Assembly: GCA_023014365.1 (NCBI GenBank)
Contig: JAEBUN010000041.1
Coordinates: forward strand, 287,018 to 351,017
Origin: Lepiota brunneoincarnata
Taxonomy: Eukaryota > Basidiomycota > Agaricomycetes > Agaricales > Agaricaceae
DNA length: 64,000 bases
Reading direction: 5' to 3'
The position numbers and the translations under genes are program-made. Positions 10,658-19,783 of this stretch are shown one piece after another. Every line of letters begins with the position of its first letter. Position 1 is the stretch's first letter. Below the pieces are notes generated by a model, which had not been told where the DNA came from, ran no database searches, and saw nothing but the letters and a program-made list of their open reading frames with translations.

Positions 10658-13600
10658 TCTACCCCCCCCTCAGGATCGCGGCGACTCGACGTGATGGTTG
10701 GGAGTGGTTGGAATGGGATGGAACCGAACTGGAGAGCTCGTATGAAGCGTGGGGCTCCGGGGTGTTGCTCGTAGAATTTCTTAACGAGTTCCGGTGCACG
10801 TACGTCAGCCGAGTCTTCCCAGGAGTTATGTTCGCGACCGAAACCTCTCCATTTGATCAAAAATTTGAGTTTTCGTCGTACGAATCGGCTGTCTAGGATT
10901 TCTTCCACTTCCCACTCCTTCTCGTCGTCGATGACTACTGGATCGGGTGGTGGGGGTGGCTGTCGGGCTGGGAATGGGTCCTCTGGCGCAGGGAGAAGTT
11001 TTACGATGTTGAAGACTGGGTGGAGGCGTCGCATGGACTGGGGAAGTTTCAGGCGGTAGGCGTTGGCGCCGACCCGTCGTTCTACTGTATAGGGGCCTAG
11101 TCTGAGGTGTGACAGCTTCTTGGACGGTCGGGTGGTTTGAATATCACTCGCATCCAAGTAAACTCGGTCCCCGGGTTTGAAGGTAGGTGCTGGGGTGCGG
11201 CGTTGGTTGTAGTATCTCGCCATTTCGTCTTTAGACCGTACCAAGGCAGCTTTGGCTTCCTCCAGCGTCGCTTTCATCCGGTTAGTGAATTCGTTGACCG
11301 TTTCTAGACGAGAAGGTCGTTGGTGAGGTTCAAAGCCCATCCGGGGGTGTCTACCAGTGTCGAGAAGGAAGGGGGAGTGCTGGGTCGAGGCGTGGATATG
11401 ATTATTGTGTTGAAATTCGGCCAGTGGGAGGAGATCTAGCCAGTCGTCCTGCCTCTCGTTGACGAAGATCCGAAGGTATTGGTCTAATTCTTGATTAACC
11501 CTTTCCGTTTGACCATCTGCTTGGGGGTGCCATGCCGTCGTGCTCGCTACCTTAATTCCTAGCTTCCGGTAAAGTTCCTTGGTGAACTCTGCGACGAACT
11601 GGGGGCCTCTGTCGGACACTACCTGTTTGGGGAGACCATGTAGTTTCCATACGTTGTGCAGGAATAGCCGAGCGGCTCCTTCGGCCGTCACCGTGGTGTG
11701 TGTGGGGATGAAATGGGCTCGCTTGGAGGCCGAATCGACTACGGTCATCACGGCGTCATACCCAGCCGAAGGAGGAAGCTCTACAATAAAGTCAACGCTG
11801 ATGGTATCCCATCGGGACTCGGGAATAGGCAAGGGGTGAAGTTCTCCGGTAGGGAGGTGACGGTGGGGCTTCGTTCTGAGGCATAAGTCGCATGTGGAGA
11901 CATACTGACCTACGAAGCGAGACATCTGCGGCCACCAGTAGTTTCGGGAGACCAATTCGAGTGTCTTCCAACGACCTGCGTGCCCACCGATCGGGGAATC
12001 GTGGCAGAGGGCCACGATGCGGCGTCGGAGGTCGTTGCTGTTCGGGACGTAGATCCGGCCTCGGAATAATAGCAGTCCGTCCACATTAGACCACTCGGAT
12101 GAGTGTACGGTTCTAGAAGAGGACTCCTTGAGCCTGCGGGCCGAATTCGCGACTGCCTCTTCTGCAGTCTCGGAGCGATTCCCTGCTCGGATGTCTCGTA
12201 GAAGGACTTGTTCTTCGCCGGCGGCTTGAATTCCTTTGAGGGCTCGGATCGCGAGCTTCTCCCTCGTCAAGAGGACGACATCTTCGTTGTCACGATCTCC
12301 GGGGCCGTGGTCTGCACGGCGGGACAACGCGTCGGCTTTCCCCATCGATTTACCCGGCCGGTGGTGAAGCTTGAAGTCAAAGCGAGCCAAGACGAGTGAC
12401 CAGCGAGCTTGGCGGCGATTAAGTTTTTTAGCTGTCATGAAATACTCTAGGTTTCGGTGGTCTGACCAGATTTCCACGACGTGGGGGGCGCCTTCTAAGA
12501 AGTGCCGCCATTCCTCGAGTGCTCGGATGATCGCCAGCATTTCCTTGTCGTGAATCTCGTAGTTTCGTTGTGCCTGGTCCAGGGATTTAGAATAGAATGC
12601 CACCGGGTGCCATTTACCTTCCTCCGACTGCTGAGAGAGTACCGCTCCAGTGGCGAAATCCGAACTGTCCGCTTCGAGCCGGAAAGGCAAGGAGGTGTCC
12701 GGCGAGGCGAGAACGGGCGCGGACGTGATTAGCTCCTTAAGGGTGGTGAAAGCGCTATGTTCTGGCTTTCCCCATCGCCAAGGAGTGTCCGATTTAGTGA
12801 GATCAAACAGAGGGCGAGCGTAGTGTGAAAAATCTTGGATAAAACGCCTATAGAAGTTCACGAAGCCCAGGAACGCCTGGACCTCTCGCTTGTCTGTAGG
12901 CGTCGGCCACTCCTGTACTCCGGCGACCTTTACCGGGTCCATCTCCACCTTATTTTCCGAAATGACTAGCCCTAAGTACTCCACCCTGGTCTTCTCGAAC
13001 TCGCACTTCTCCGGTCGGAGGTAGAGCCGGTGGCGGCGAAGTATCTCTAGAACGCGACGGGTAACTCTTCTATGTTCTTCTACGGTCCTTGTGAAGATAA
13101 GGATGTCGTCGAGATATACTACAACGACCCCTTCTGCGATGAGGTCCCTAAAGATATCGTTCATCATCGTCTGGAAGGTAGCGGGGCTGTTGGTAAGTCC
13201 GAAGAACATCACTAGAGGCTCAAAGAGGCCCCGGTTGGTGCGGAAGGCTGCTTTCCATTCGTCTCCGGGTTTAATCCGTACGTTATTGAAACCCCAGCGA
13301 ATATCGAGTTTGGTGAAATACTTGGCCCCTCGGAGTTGATTTACGAGCTCCGAGATGAGTGGGAGTGGGTATTTATTTTTCACCGTGATTGCGTTAAGAG
13401 CTCGGTAATCTTGAACCAATCTGAGCGAGCCATCCTTCTTTTTAATAAAAAACACCGGAGAGGCCATGGGGGACTTCGAAGCACGGATTCTCCCGGTAGT
13501 TAAGTTCTCCTGAATGAAGGAGTCGAGTTCTGACTGTTCAGAGGGGGCCAGAGGGTATACCTTGCAGCCTGTAGGCGTCGCTCCCGGTATGAGCTCGATA

Positions 13601-14583
13601 GCATGGTCCCAAGCCCTTTGTTCCGGGAGAGAGTCAAAGGACCCTTTCTCGAACACGGAGGCGAAGTCACGGAGATACTCGGGAATGGGATCCAGTAGGC
13701 CGGAGATTTCAGGGGATGCCCGAGGAGGTTGCGAATTGCGGTGGAAGGCCTCCGCGAGTCTTTGGGAGGTAGTGCTGGTCGCTTGGATGAACTGGGGTTC
13801 CGGACGGAGAACGGTGGCCCAGATACGTTCGCCGTCTCCGGTCCCTCGTTCGGATTTTGGTTGAAGACCCGGGATCTCTTGAATCTCCTCCCAGTCATCA
13901 TCCGAGAGTGGATAAGGGCCTTCCGAGCACATCGAGATTGCTTTAATCTCAGCCTTCCGGAGCTTTCGTTCAGTTCTCAGCTGTTCCTTACACAGTGTGC
14001 AACACCTATCTGGGCATCGGGTCATCCTGACTTCACCTGTCTGCCAGTCTACTTCGGGGTTATGCTCCTTCAACCATGAGAAGCCGAGTAGTAAGTCTTG
14101 CTTTCCGAGCGATGTGACCGCCAAGGTGGTGCGCTCTGAGTGAGATTTGTAACGGAGAACTATGTCTAAGACCTCCGTAATTGAACCCGCTTCGTTCTCG
14201 GTGCCATCAACGTTGAAGACGGGGATGGGCTGGGAAAGGGGGCGCGTGTTGAGACGATTTCTCTGTACGAAATCGCGGTCGACGAAGCAGCTTGTCGCCC
14301 CGCTGTCCAGGAGGGCTTGAGTGACCTTCCGTTCCGCTGTGTCCGTCGTTTCTAGCTCCACTGTCAGATGAAGCGACCGCGGAGACTCTGCTGAAGATAT
14401 CTTGAACACCGGGGGCAAACGCCGCTCCCATTTCGGCCGTCTCAGTCGTTTAGGCAAGGAAGAGCTTAAAGGGGGTGTGTCTTGTACAGGGATCGGGTTT
14501 CGGGTAGGGACAGTGTCGTTTATTAGGTCTATGGGTAATACACTGTACCTACTCCCTGTGGGCGACCGGGGCACACTATTCAC
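10537..14583 (-). CDS. pol: Pol polyprotein of nested gypsy element
   Basis: A single intact frame of 1348 codons. The order is: aspartic protease (LLDSGATSCF, catalytic Asp about residue 93); a small Cys cluster (CPDRCCTLCK, about 190); reverse transcriptase with YLDDILIFT (about 490-498); RNase H (LEADSSDFATGAVLS); integrase HHCC (GHAGRWKTLELV, then CDLCLRTKP) and DDE core (SVDFIVELP; VSDRGPQFVAEF; GQTERVNQELDQ); and a chromodomain (EWEVEEILDSRFVRRK, then IKWRGFGREHNSWED). The frame is -1 relative to gag and opens with GTG at 14583 overlapping the gag stop, so expression probably needs a frameshift or coupled translation. The tail runs into the 3' LTR. Confidence 0.95.
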   Translation of the reverse strand: MNSVPRSPTGSRYSVLPIDLINDTVPTRNPIPVQDTPPLSSSLPKRLRRPKWERRLPPVFKISSAESPRSLHLTVELETTDTAERKVTQALLDSGATSCFVDRDFVQRNRLNTRPLSQPIPVFNVDGTENEAGSITEVLDIVLRYKSHSERTTLAVTSLGKQDLLLGFSWLKEHNPEVDWQTGEVRMTRCPDRCCTLCKEQLRTERKLRKAEIKAISMCSEGPYPLSDDDWEEIQEIPGLQPKSERGTGDGERIWATVLRPEPQFIQATSTTSQRLAEAFHRNSQPPRASPEISGLLDPIPEYLRDFASVFEKGSFDSLPEQRAWDHAIELIPGATPTGCKVYPLAPSEQSELDSFIQENLTTGRIRASKSPMASPVFFIKKKDGSLRLVQDYRALNAITVKNKYPLPLISELVNQLRGAKYFTKLDIRWGFNNVRIKPGDEWKAAFRTNRGLFEPLVMFFGLTNSPATFQTMMNDIFRDLIAEGVVVVYLDDILIFTRTVEEHRRVTRRVLEILRRHRLYLRPEKCEFEKTRVEYLGLVISENKVEMDPVKVAGVQEWPTPTDKREVQAFLGFVNFYRRFIQDFSHYARPLFDLTKSDTPWRWGKPEHSAFTTLKELITSAPVLASPDTSLPFRLEADSSDFATGAVLSQQSEEGKWHPVAFYSKSLDQAQRNYEIHDKEMLAIIRALEEWRHFLEGAPHVVEIWSDHRNLEYFMTAKKLNRRQARWSLVLARFDFKLHHRPGKSMGKADALSRRADHGPGDRDNEDVVLLTREKLAIRALKGIQAAGEEQVLLRDIRAGNRSETAEEAVANSARRLKESSSRTVHSSEWSNVDGLLLFRGRIYVPNSNDLRRRIVALCHDSPIGGHAGRWKTLELVSRNYWWPQMSRFVGQYVSTCDLCLRTKPHRHLPTGELHPLPIPESRWDTISVDFIVELPPSAGYDAVMTVVDSASKRAHFIPTHTTVTAEGAARLFLHNVWKLHGLPKQVVSDRGPQFVAEFTKELYRKLGIKVASTTAWHPQADGQTERVNQELDQYLRIFVNERQDDWLDLLPLAEFQHNNHIHASTQHSPFLLDTGRHPRMGFEPHQRPSRLETVNEFTNRMKATLEEAKAALVRSKDEMARYYNQRRTPAPTFKPGDRVYLDASDIQTTRPSKKLSHLRLGPYTVERRVGANAYRLKLPQSMRRLHPVFNIVKLLPAPEDPFPARQPPPPPDPVVIDDEKEWEVEEILDSRFVRRKLKFLIKWRGFGREHNSWEDSADVRAPELVKKFYEQHPGAPRFIRALQFGSIPFQPLPTITSSRRDPEGGVDVRGQSTNTPKPPSTLYIPPFKRLHPKHNQNAPEVPSLPS

Positions 14584-15782
14584 CGACCGCCTGAGACAAA
14601 ATCCGTCTCGTCTTCGCTTTCTCGATGTTCCGATGACCCTTGAGCTTCCACGATGTCTTTCTCGGCTAATAATTGCTGAATCAGGGCTTCCCTCTCCTCC
14701 AAGTCTAAGAAGCGAACGTCGAAGCGCCTAGGGCATTCGGATTTGACGTGGCCCGGCTGGTGGCATCTGTAGCAGACTACGGGCGTCGTCGTGGCCTTTC
14801 TGGTCGCATCAATATCCATTGGGACGGGTTTGGTCGGAGTGGGGGTGACGTGGGCAAAGGAGCGGGCTGATGGAAAGGGGGTCGAAGTTGACGTGGCAAG
14901 GGGGGCGACAGGGGCAGATGTGAGGCAATAGGGGTTGGCGGAGGGCTTTGCCGAGGGTATTTGTGTCCGCCCCAAGGCTTGGAAGGCATCGTTGGCAGCT
15001 CGGTTCTGATCTATGAGCTGCGCTGCCTTGTACCAAGCCTCCGGAGCATTGTCCGAGGGTCGGTTGGCCGTCATCGTGGCTACTGCGGTCTGTATGGCCG
15101 GGCGGAGGCCTCGACGGAACTTGACAACGATGGTCTTGTCATCTTTGTACCCGGAGTCCGAGATAAGCTCTAGGAACTCGTCCAGGTAGTCTTCGACGTT
15201 CCTGTTTCGTTGGAAGTACTCTGTACCTTCCAGCCGATTGACAGCAGCTGCCTCGGAGTCCACGGGGAAGAAGTGCTTACGGAATTCGCCTTGAAAGTCC
15301 TCCCAATCTAGGAACCTCTCTGCTCCTTGGTTCCTATCTTCCCACCGAAATATCTGATCCGTCCACTTAGCAGCACGCCCCTCTTTCATGAACGACATAG
15401 CCCAGAGTATCTTCTGCTGGTCCGAGGCGAAATGAGTCGGGCAGAGTCGTAGGTAAGTGTTACAGGAGTTCAAGAAGGCCCTCCCACGCGTTCGGTCACC
15501 CGAGAAGTCTGGTGGAGTCGCTGGTTTGACTTTTGAGGAGCGAGTGCGTTGGGTAGAGGGAGGGGACGTGTCGGGGACGGGTGGAGTCGCGTCAGGAGCA
15601 TTTGGGGTTTTTGGACGTTGGGAGAGTTCTTGAAGGGTGGTTTGAATCGACTGGATCACTTCCGTGAGGGCCAGCTCGGAGTCGGCCTGCCTAGTCATCA
15701 CCGATGCCACGTCCTGCTGGAGTTGGGCAATCATAGCCAGAGGGTCTGAGGGCCCGTTCTCCGGTGCATTTTGCTGTGACAT
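14580..15782 (-). CDS. gag: Gag protein of nested gypsy element
   Basis: 400 residues, starting with ATG at 15782, 134 nt inside the 5' LTR. It contains a retrotransposon gag domain (about 95-250, RGRAFLNSCNTYLRLCP through the EYFQRNRNVEDYLDEF motif), a Pro/Ser/Thr-rich linker, and one CCHC zinc knuckle (CYRCHQPGHVKSEC) near residue 340. It forms the virus-like particle shell and packages element RNA. The frame is intact. Confidence 0.92.
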   Translation of the reverse strand: MSQQNAPENGPSDPLAMIAQLQQDVASVMTRQADSELALTEVIQSIQTTLQELSQRPKTPNAPDATPPVPDTSPPSTQRTRSSKVKPATPPDFSGDRTRGRAFLNSCNTYLRLCPTHFASDQQKILWAMSFMKEGRAAKWTDQIFRWEDRNQGAERFLDWEDFQGEFRKHFFPVDSEAAAVNRLEGTEYFQRNRNVEDYLDEFLELISDSGYKDDKTIVVKFRRGLRPAIQTAVATMTANRPSDNAPEAWYKAAQLIDQNRAANDAFQALGRTQIPSAKPSANPYCLTSAPVAPLATSTSTPFPSARSFAHVTPTPTKPVPMDIDATRKATTTPVVCYRCHQPGHVKSECPRRFDVRFLDLEEREALIQQLLAEKDIVEAQGSSEHRESEDETDFVSGGR

Positions 15783-15904
15783 GAGTGAGAGACGAGGTTG
15801 GACGAGGGGAGAGAAGAGTGCTGAGTGTTAGGCTGCTACTGAGTCGAAAAACACGTTATGGACAGGGTAGGGCCTATGGACACCGGACTGGTCTCGTTAG
15901 GGGG

Positions 15905-15914
15905 ATCCTATTCT
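15905..15914 (-). promoter_or_regulatory. Self-primer binding site of nested gypsy element
   Basis: On the minus strand, AGAATAGGAT lies 2 nt past the end of the 5' LTR, where a tRNA primer site would normally start with TGG. No TGG is present. The 10 nt are exactly complementary to ATCCTATTCT at 16047-16038, the predicted start of the transcript. Confidence 0.7.
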
Positions 15915-15916
15915 TC

Positions 15917-16369
15917 TGTTAGGGCAACCTGGAGGGTTCGGACAACTCAGGGAGCCGAAACGTCACTGCAGGGAAATCCTAAGTATTATTAATCTGTGAG
16001 CTAAGTAGGGAGTCCATACCTGCAGGGAAATCCTAAGAGAATAGGATGAGGGAACCCCTGCAGGCGAAAACTATGTATATACTTGACTTATATAATCAAT
16101 ATAAATTGAACAAGGCTTGACAGTGGTGTCTGGGTGTTGCACAAGGCCAGGTGTGATTAAAATGAGTGTGGGGAGTGAAGATAACAGTCTAAAGTCTACA
16201 GGAAATGGGAGGAAGCCGGTGAGGGTTAAGGAGGGTGAAGGGAGGGGTTTAACTGGGCAGTGAGGGGACCTCTGGTGCATTCTGGTTATGTTTGGGGTGT
16301 AAGCGTTTGAAAGGGGGGATGTACAGTGTGCTGGGAGGCTTAGGGGTGTTTGTGGATTGTCCCCTTACA
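15917..16369 (-). repeat. 5' LTR of nested gypsy element, with promoter
   Basis: On the minus strand a TATATAC box starts at 16081. The sequence ATCCTATTCT starts 34 nt downstream at 16047, a normal TATA-to-start distance, and is complementary to the site just after the LTR. This marks the probable U3/R boundary. Confidence 0.85.
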
Positions 16370-17676
16370 GAAAGGCATAACCATCCATTCAAAGGAGCCG
16401 TAGCGGGTCCGAAAGGCAGTCTTCCATTCGTCGCCGTCAGCAACGCGGACTAGATGGTAAGCGTGACGGAGGTCGATTTTGGTATATACGCGAGCTTTGC
16501 GAGGGGAGTCTAAGAGGTCGGAGATGAGCGGAAGGGGGTAGCGATCCTTCTTGGTAATACGGTTGAGACCTCTAAAATCAACACATAAACGGAGGGAGCC
16601 GTCCTTTTTCTTGACGAAGAGGACCGGGGCTCCATGAGGAGAAGTGGAGGGGCGAATGAAGCCAATAGATAAATGTTCGTCAATGAAATCTCGTAGAGCT
16701 CCAAGCTCTGATTGTGAAAGGGAGTAAATGGTACCGACCGGAGGCTGACCGCCATCCTCTAGGTTAATCTGGAGGTCGTAAGGGCGGTGTGGAGCAAGTG
16801 TGTCAGCACGCGATTTACTGAAAACGTCAGCGAACTCGTGGTATTCCTCGGGGATGGACGAGAGGTCAGGCGGTTCCTCGGAGACAGCAGAGGACGCGGC
16901 CGATGCGGAGGCGGCGGAAAGATTGATTCGGAATTGTTGGGAGCCAGGGAGCTTGGCAGCGCGGATAAAGGCAGGAGCGTTTATCAAGGAGATGTGCGGT
17001 TTCGCAAGGGGGACAGATTGGGACGAGGTCCCGGACAGGGGTGGTGAACCTAGGTCAGGAGAGTCAGGGGCGGCCATAGGCGGAGCCGATGCGGGTGCGA
17101 CGCAGGTAGAGACGGAAGCAGGATTCTCGAGTAGGGATGGCCGGAAAGTAATACTGCCCAAAGCCCAGTCAATCAACGGATTGTAGCGGGTGAGCCAGTT
17201 GTGTCCTAAGACCACAGAACAGGAAGAGTCGAGCCGGGTGACATAAGTGTCCAAAATGATAGATTCACCGGAGGGGAAAGATACAGGCAGTTGCGCAAGC
17301 TCCGTAATGTAGGCATTTGAGGTCCCATCAAATAACCGAAGTTCAATAGCCGGAATGGACGAGGTTGGAATACTATGAGAACGAACAAAAGATGAGTCCA
17401 CAAAACAGTGAGTAGAACCACTATCAACAAGGGCTTTGAAAGGAGAAGGAGAAGAGAAATCAGAACTAACTACATTGTCCGTTGTAGAAATCGGGTCCGA
17501 AGCGGAGAGTACGGAAGCGGAGACAGAAGATACAGAAGTAATTAAAGGAGAAGTTAATGTGATATGAAAGGAGTTCGGGTCGGAAAGAGCGGACGCATTG
17601 AGACGGAAACTCTCTGGAGCACAGCAGAGTTCAATGTGATCCTCAGTCTGTGCAGAGGCCTGAGGACTGCCGACTA
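16370..17676 (-). CDS. pol: Pol polyprotein of outer gypsy element, 5' part (protease, RT start)
   Basis: The frame is open from the end of gag, with no ATG required, down to the nested insertion. It has the protease motif [13 protein letters not shown] (encoded at about 17400-17435, upstream of the first start-like codon) and RT motifs ([37 protein letters not shown]). It then breaks off at the nested LTR and continues at 10204. Relative to gag it is in the -1 frame. Gag ends GAA AAA TAG; a -1 slip on the A run would read on into pol. Confidence 0.9.
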
Positions 17677-19074
17677 TTTTTCCGAGCTCGGGAGAGCCGG
17701 CGCGTCTGTCTCGGGGAGCTGAGCCTGTCGGCCTTTAGCCTTGGCATCAGGGAATTTTTTCTTGTCACAGTTAGCAGCCCTGTGATTGGGATCTGCGCAG
17801 ACAAGGCAGAGGTTATTGTCGAAACGTCGTTGACGTTCCTCGGGGGTTAATTTACCGTCCTTACCAAGTTTACTAGTAAGGTCGGATTTGGGCGGGGCCG
17901 ATTTCTGACCGGCGGACGGGTTGGGCGGATTGCCCTTGAGGCTGGTGTTGGGCATGCTGCCTCTGTTATTATTGGCAGGCTTGGCGGCAGGTTGCGGGTT
18001 GGTCGAGGTGGAAGGGGATGGGTTACCTCCAGGTTTCCTAGAGGCGGTCGGGTCCGAAACGGATTTGGCGCGGGCCTTCTCGCGTTGGCGTTCCCAGTAG
18101 CGAGCGTCGATCTTCATCGCTGCTGCTCGCATTTCGATGAAGGTGTCGGGCTTGCCGTCGGGCCGATTGGACAGAATGTCCTGGATGCGGTCGGGGAGGC
18201 CTTTGTAGTAGTGGTGACAGAATACTTCGTCACCCCAGCGGAGTTGGCCAGCTAGACGGAGGAAATCGACGTTGTAGACGGCGATCTTCTCGTCGTAGCG
18301 CATTCGGAGGGAGTCGAGCTGCTCAGCAGCTTCTCCGGTTGGATCCGCGGGACCGAAATTGGTCTGCAGTTCCAGGGTGAACTGGTCCCAGTCCTCAATC
18401 CAGTCGTGTATTATTCCGTGGTTGTCGGCCTCGTCGAGGCCGATTTCGAAGTGTTGCTGTGCCACGCCTGTGAGGTATGTCAACGCAAAGTTGACCTTGG
18501 TGGCGGGGATAGCGAACTGGGCCGGGTTCGTACGGAAATAGAGCCGACATTGGAAGAGGAAGGGTCTGAGTTTGGCAGGGTCGGAACCTGTAAAGATGTC
18601 AGGTTCGCGAGCTTTGGTACGGGGAGATCGAGGAGGCTGTGGGGCTTGAGAGTTCCCACGGCCGTCCATTTGGTCGGCTATGCGTTGGAAAACTCGGAGT
18701 ATGAGTCTATCATGGTCGTCTCGGGTGTTGCCAGGTGGGATGTTGTCGTTGTTGTCGCCGTTGTCTGATGGTTCGTCGTCGCCCGGGGGCCCGTCCCCAT
18801 TGTCAGGGTAGTCGTCGGGATCACCAGGGTCGCTGGGATCAGGATTGGGGTCGGGGCCGTCGTCGGGGCCGTCGGGAGTCCGGAATACTGAAGGTTGTAT
18901 ATCTTCAGAGAAACGGTCTGGGGTCGAGGGTGCGATCGATTGTTGGTGAGAGCGAGAAGCCCTCGGGGAGTCGGGTTGCAGTTCCTCGGAAGGAGGTTGT
19001 CGAGTGATGCGTTTGCTACGGCGAGCGGCTGGAGTTACCAGAGTGCGAGTACGGGTAACTGTTCGAGAGACCAT
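17674..19074 (-). CDS. gag: Gag protein of outer gypsy element
   Basis: 466 residues, with ATG at 19074, 53 nt inside the 5' LTR. There is a basic N-terminus, then an acidic Gly/Asp/Pro-rich run (about 65-105), a gag core domain ([19 protein letters not shown] onward, about 165-330), and a C-terminal zinc knuckle [14 protein letters not shown] (about 430). The frame is intact and it ends in a run of five A before the stop. Confidence 0.92.
   Translation of the reverse strand: MVSRTVTRTRTLVTPAARRSKRITRQPPSEELQPDSPRASRSHQQSIAPSTPDRFSEDIQPSVFRTPDGPDDGPDPNPDPSDPGDPDDYPDNGDGPPGDDEPSDNGDNNDNIPPGNTRDDHDRLILRVFQRIADQMDGRGNSQAPQPPRSPRTKAREPDIFTGSDPAKLRPFLFQCRLYFRTNPAQFAIPATKVNFALTYLTGVAQQHFEIGLDEADNHGIIHDWIEDWDQFTLELQTNFGPADPTGEAAEQLDSLRMRYDEKIAVYNVDFLRLAGQLRWGDEVFCHHYYKGLPDRIQDILSNRPDGKPDTFIEMRAAAMKIDARYWERQREKARAKSVSDPTASRKPGGNPSPSTSTNPQPAAKPANNNRGSMPNTSLKGNPPNPSAGQKSAPPKSDLTSKLGKDGKLTPEERQRRFDNNLCLVCADPNHRAANCDKKKFPDAKAKGRQAQLPETDAPALPSSEK
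17677..17681 (-). promoter_or_regulatory. Candidate -1 frameshift site at gag end of outer element
   Basis: Read on the minus strand, gag ends TCG GAA AAA TAG. Slipping one base back on the five A gives ATA GTC GGC, which is the start of the pol frame, open from here through the protease. A run of A next to a stop is a plausible shift-prone site. No downstream pseudoknot was worked out. Confidence 0.4.
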
Positions 19075-19114
19075 GGTTAGAAAAATTCAGAGTGTGGTGG
19101 ACAGGAGGAGTTTG

Positions 19115-19125
19115 AGTCTGATAAT
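19115..19125 (-). promoter_or_regulatory. Self-primer binding site of outer gypsy element
   Basis: ATTATCAGACT (minus strand) lies 2 nt past the 5' LTR end at 19128. It is perfectly complementary to AGTCTGATAAT at 19405-19395 inside the LTR. The canonical tRNA-type TGG is missing. Tf1/sushi-group chromoviruses are known to self-prime with the first 11 nt of their mRNA, and this has the same length and position. Confidence 0.75.
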
Positions 19126-19127
19126 AC

Positions 19128-19778
19128 TGTTAGAGCCGGTGCGGGTCGGGACCGAAGCGGAGGGTCGGGGTGGTATCCTTGGTATAAGGTAACCGGGGGA
19201 CAGGGCGAAGTCAGTACGTAGACTTCGGGACCGAGGCGGAGTACGTCGGGCGGGGGGTTGGACTTGCGGCCTCAGCTTATGTGCTGTGCCCTCCTACTGT
19301 CCTAGTCCGTATTTCAGGAAGTCGGAGCCGAAGCGGAGCGAGGCAGAAGAGAGGAGAGGATATGGAACAGGGAGCTGGTCCGCTGCTCGATTCGATTATC
19401 AGACTGAGGAGTACAAGCCAAGTACCTACGGTATATATACTACTGGCCTTACGAACTATGACTCGTACTGACTACGTGCGGAGTGAAGCGGAGACCCATA
19501 TGGTTACAAACGGATTACAAACGAAATGGAGACCGGTACGGGTATGGAGACTGGTAACGTATCTTGACTACGGACGGGAAATGGAGACGGGGAAATAGAG
19601 ACAGCGAGGTTCAGGTGACCACGGCACATGTGGAGGTGGTCGCGTGATCGGGGCAGTGGGTTGCGGTCGGAGTGAGTCGGGGCCGAGTCGGAGGGCAGAG
19701 GGTTGTTGTGTGGAACACACGTGGAGTCGAGAAGCCGAAGTTTAAGTGATTAGACTTATAGTTGGCATGGATATGACA
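19128..19778 (-). repeat. 5' LTR of outer gypsy element, with promoter
   Basis: This 651-bp LTR has a minus-strand TATA box (TATATATAC from 19439) 34 nt upstream of the predicted transcript start at 19405 (AGTCTGATAAT). Four differences separate it from the 3' LTR, all at CpG sites. Confidence 0.9.
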
Positions 19779-19783
19779 CCCTG

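Larger units (their letters stand above)
10205..16369 (-). mobile_element. Ty3/gypsy chromodomain LTR retrotransposon nested in the outer element
   Basis: The 6165-bp element has 453-bp LTRs at 10205-10657 and 15917-16369 (TGTTAGGG..CCTTACA), identical as far as I can compare. The TSD gaaag is at 10200-10204 and 16370-16374. Gag (15782-14580) and pol (14583-10537) are both intact on the minus strand. A purine tract (gaggggggggtaga, minus strand) borders the 3' LTR. Identical LTRs and intact ORFs indicate a very recent, possibly still competent insertion. It entered the reverse-transcriptase region of the host element. Confidence 0.95.
5772..19778 (-). mobile_element. Ty3/gypsy chromodomain LTR retrotransposon (outer element)
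   Basis: Two 651-bp LTRs (5772-6422 and 19128-19778) begin TGTTAGAG, end ATATGACA and differ at 4 positions by my comparison. A 5-bp target duplication ccctg lies at 5767-5771 and 19779-19783. The element is transcribed on the minus strand: gag at 19074-17674, pol from about 17680 down to 7704. Pol is split by a second element (10205-16369). Removing that insertion and one TSD rejoins the reverse-transcriptase frame exactly (..MVMP|FGLTN..). Without the insertion the element would be 7837 bp. A purine tract (aaaggggggggcac on the minus strand, 6436-6423) borders the 3' LTR. It also carries an antisense gene at 6555-7634. Confidence 0.95.
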
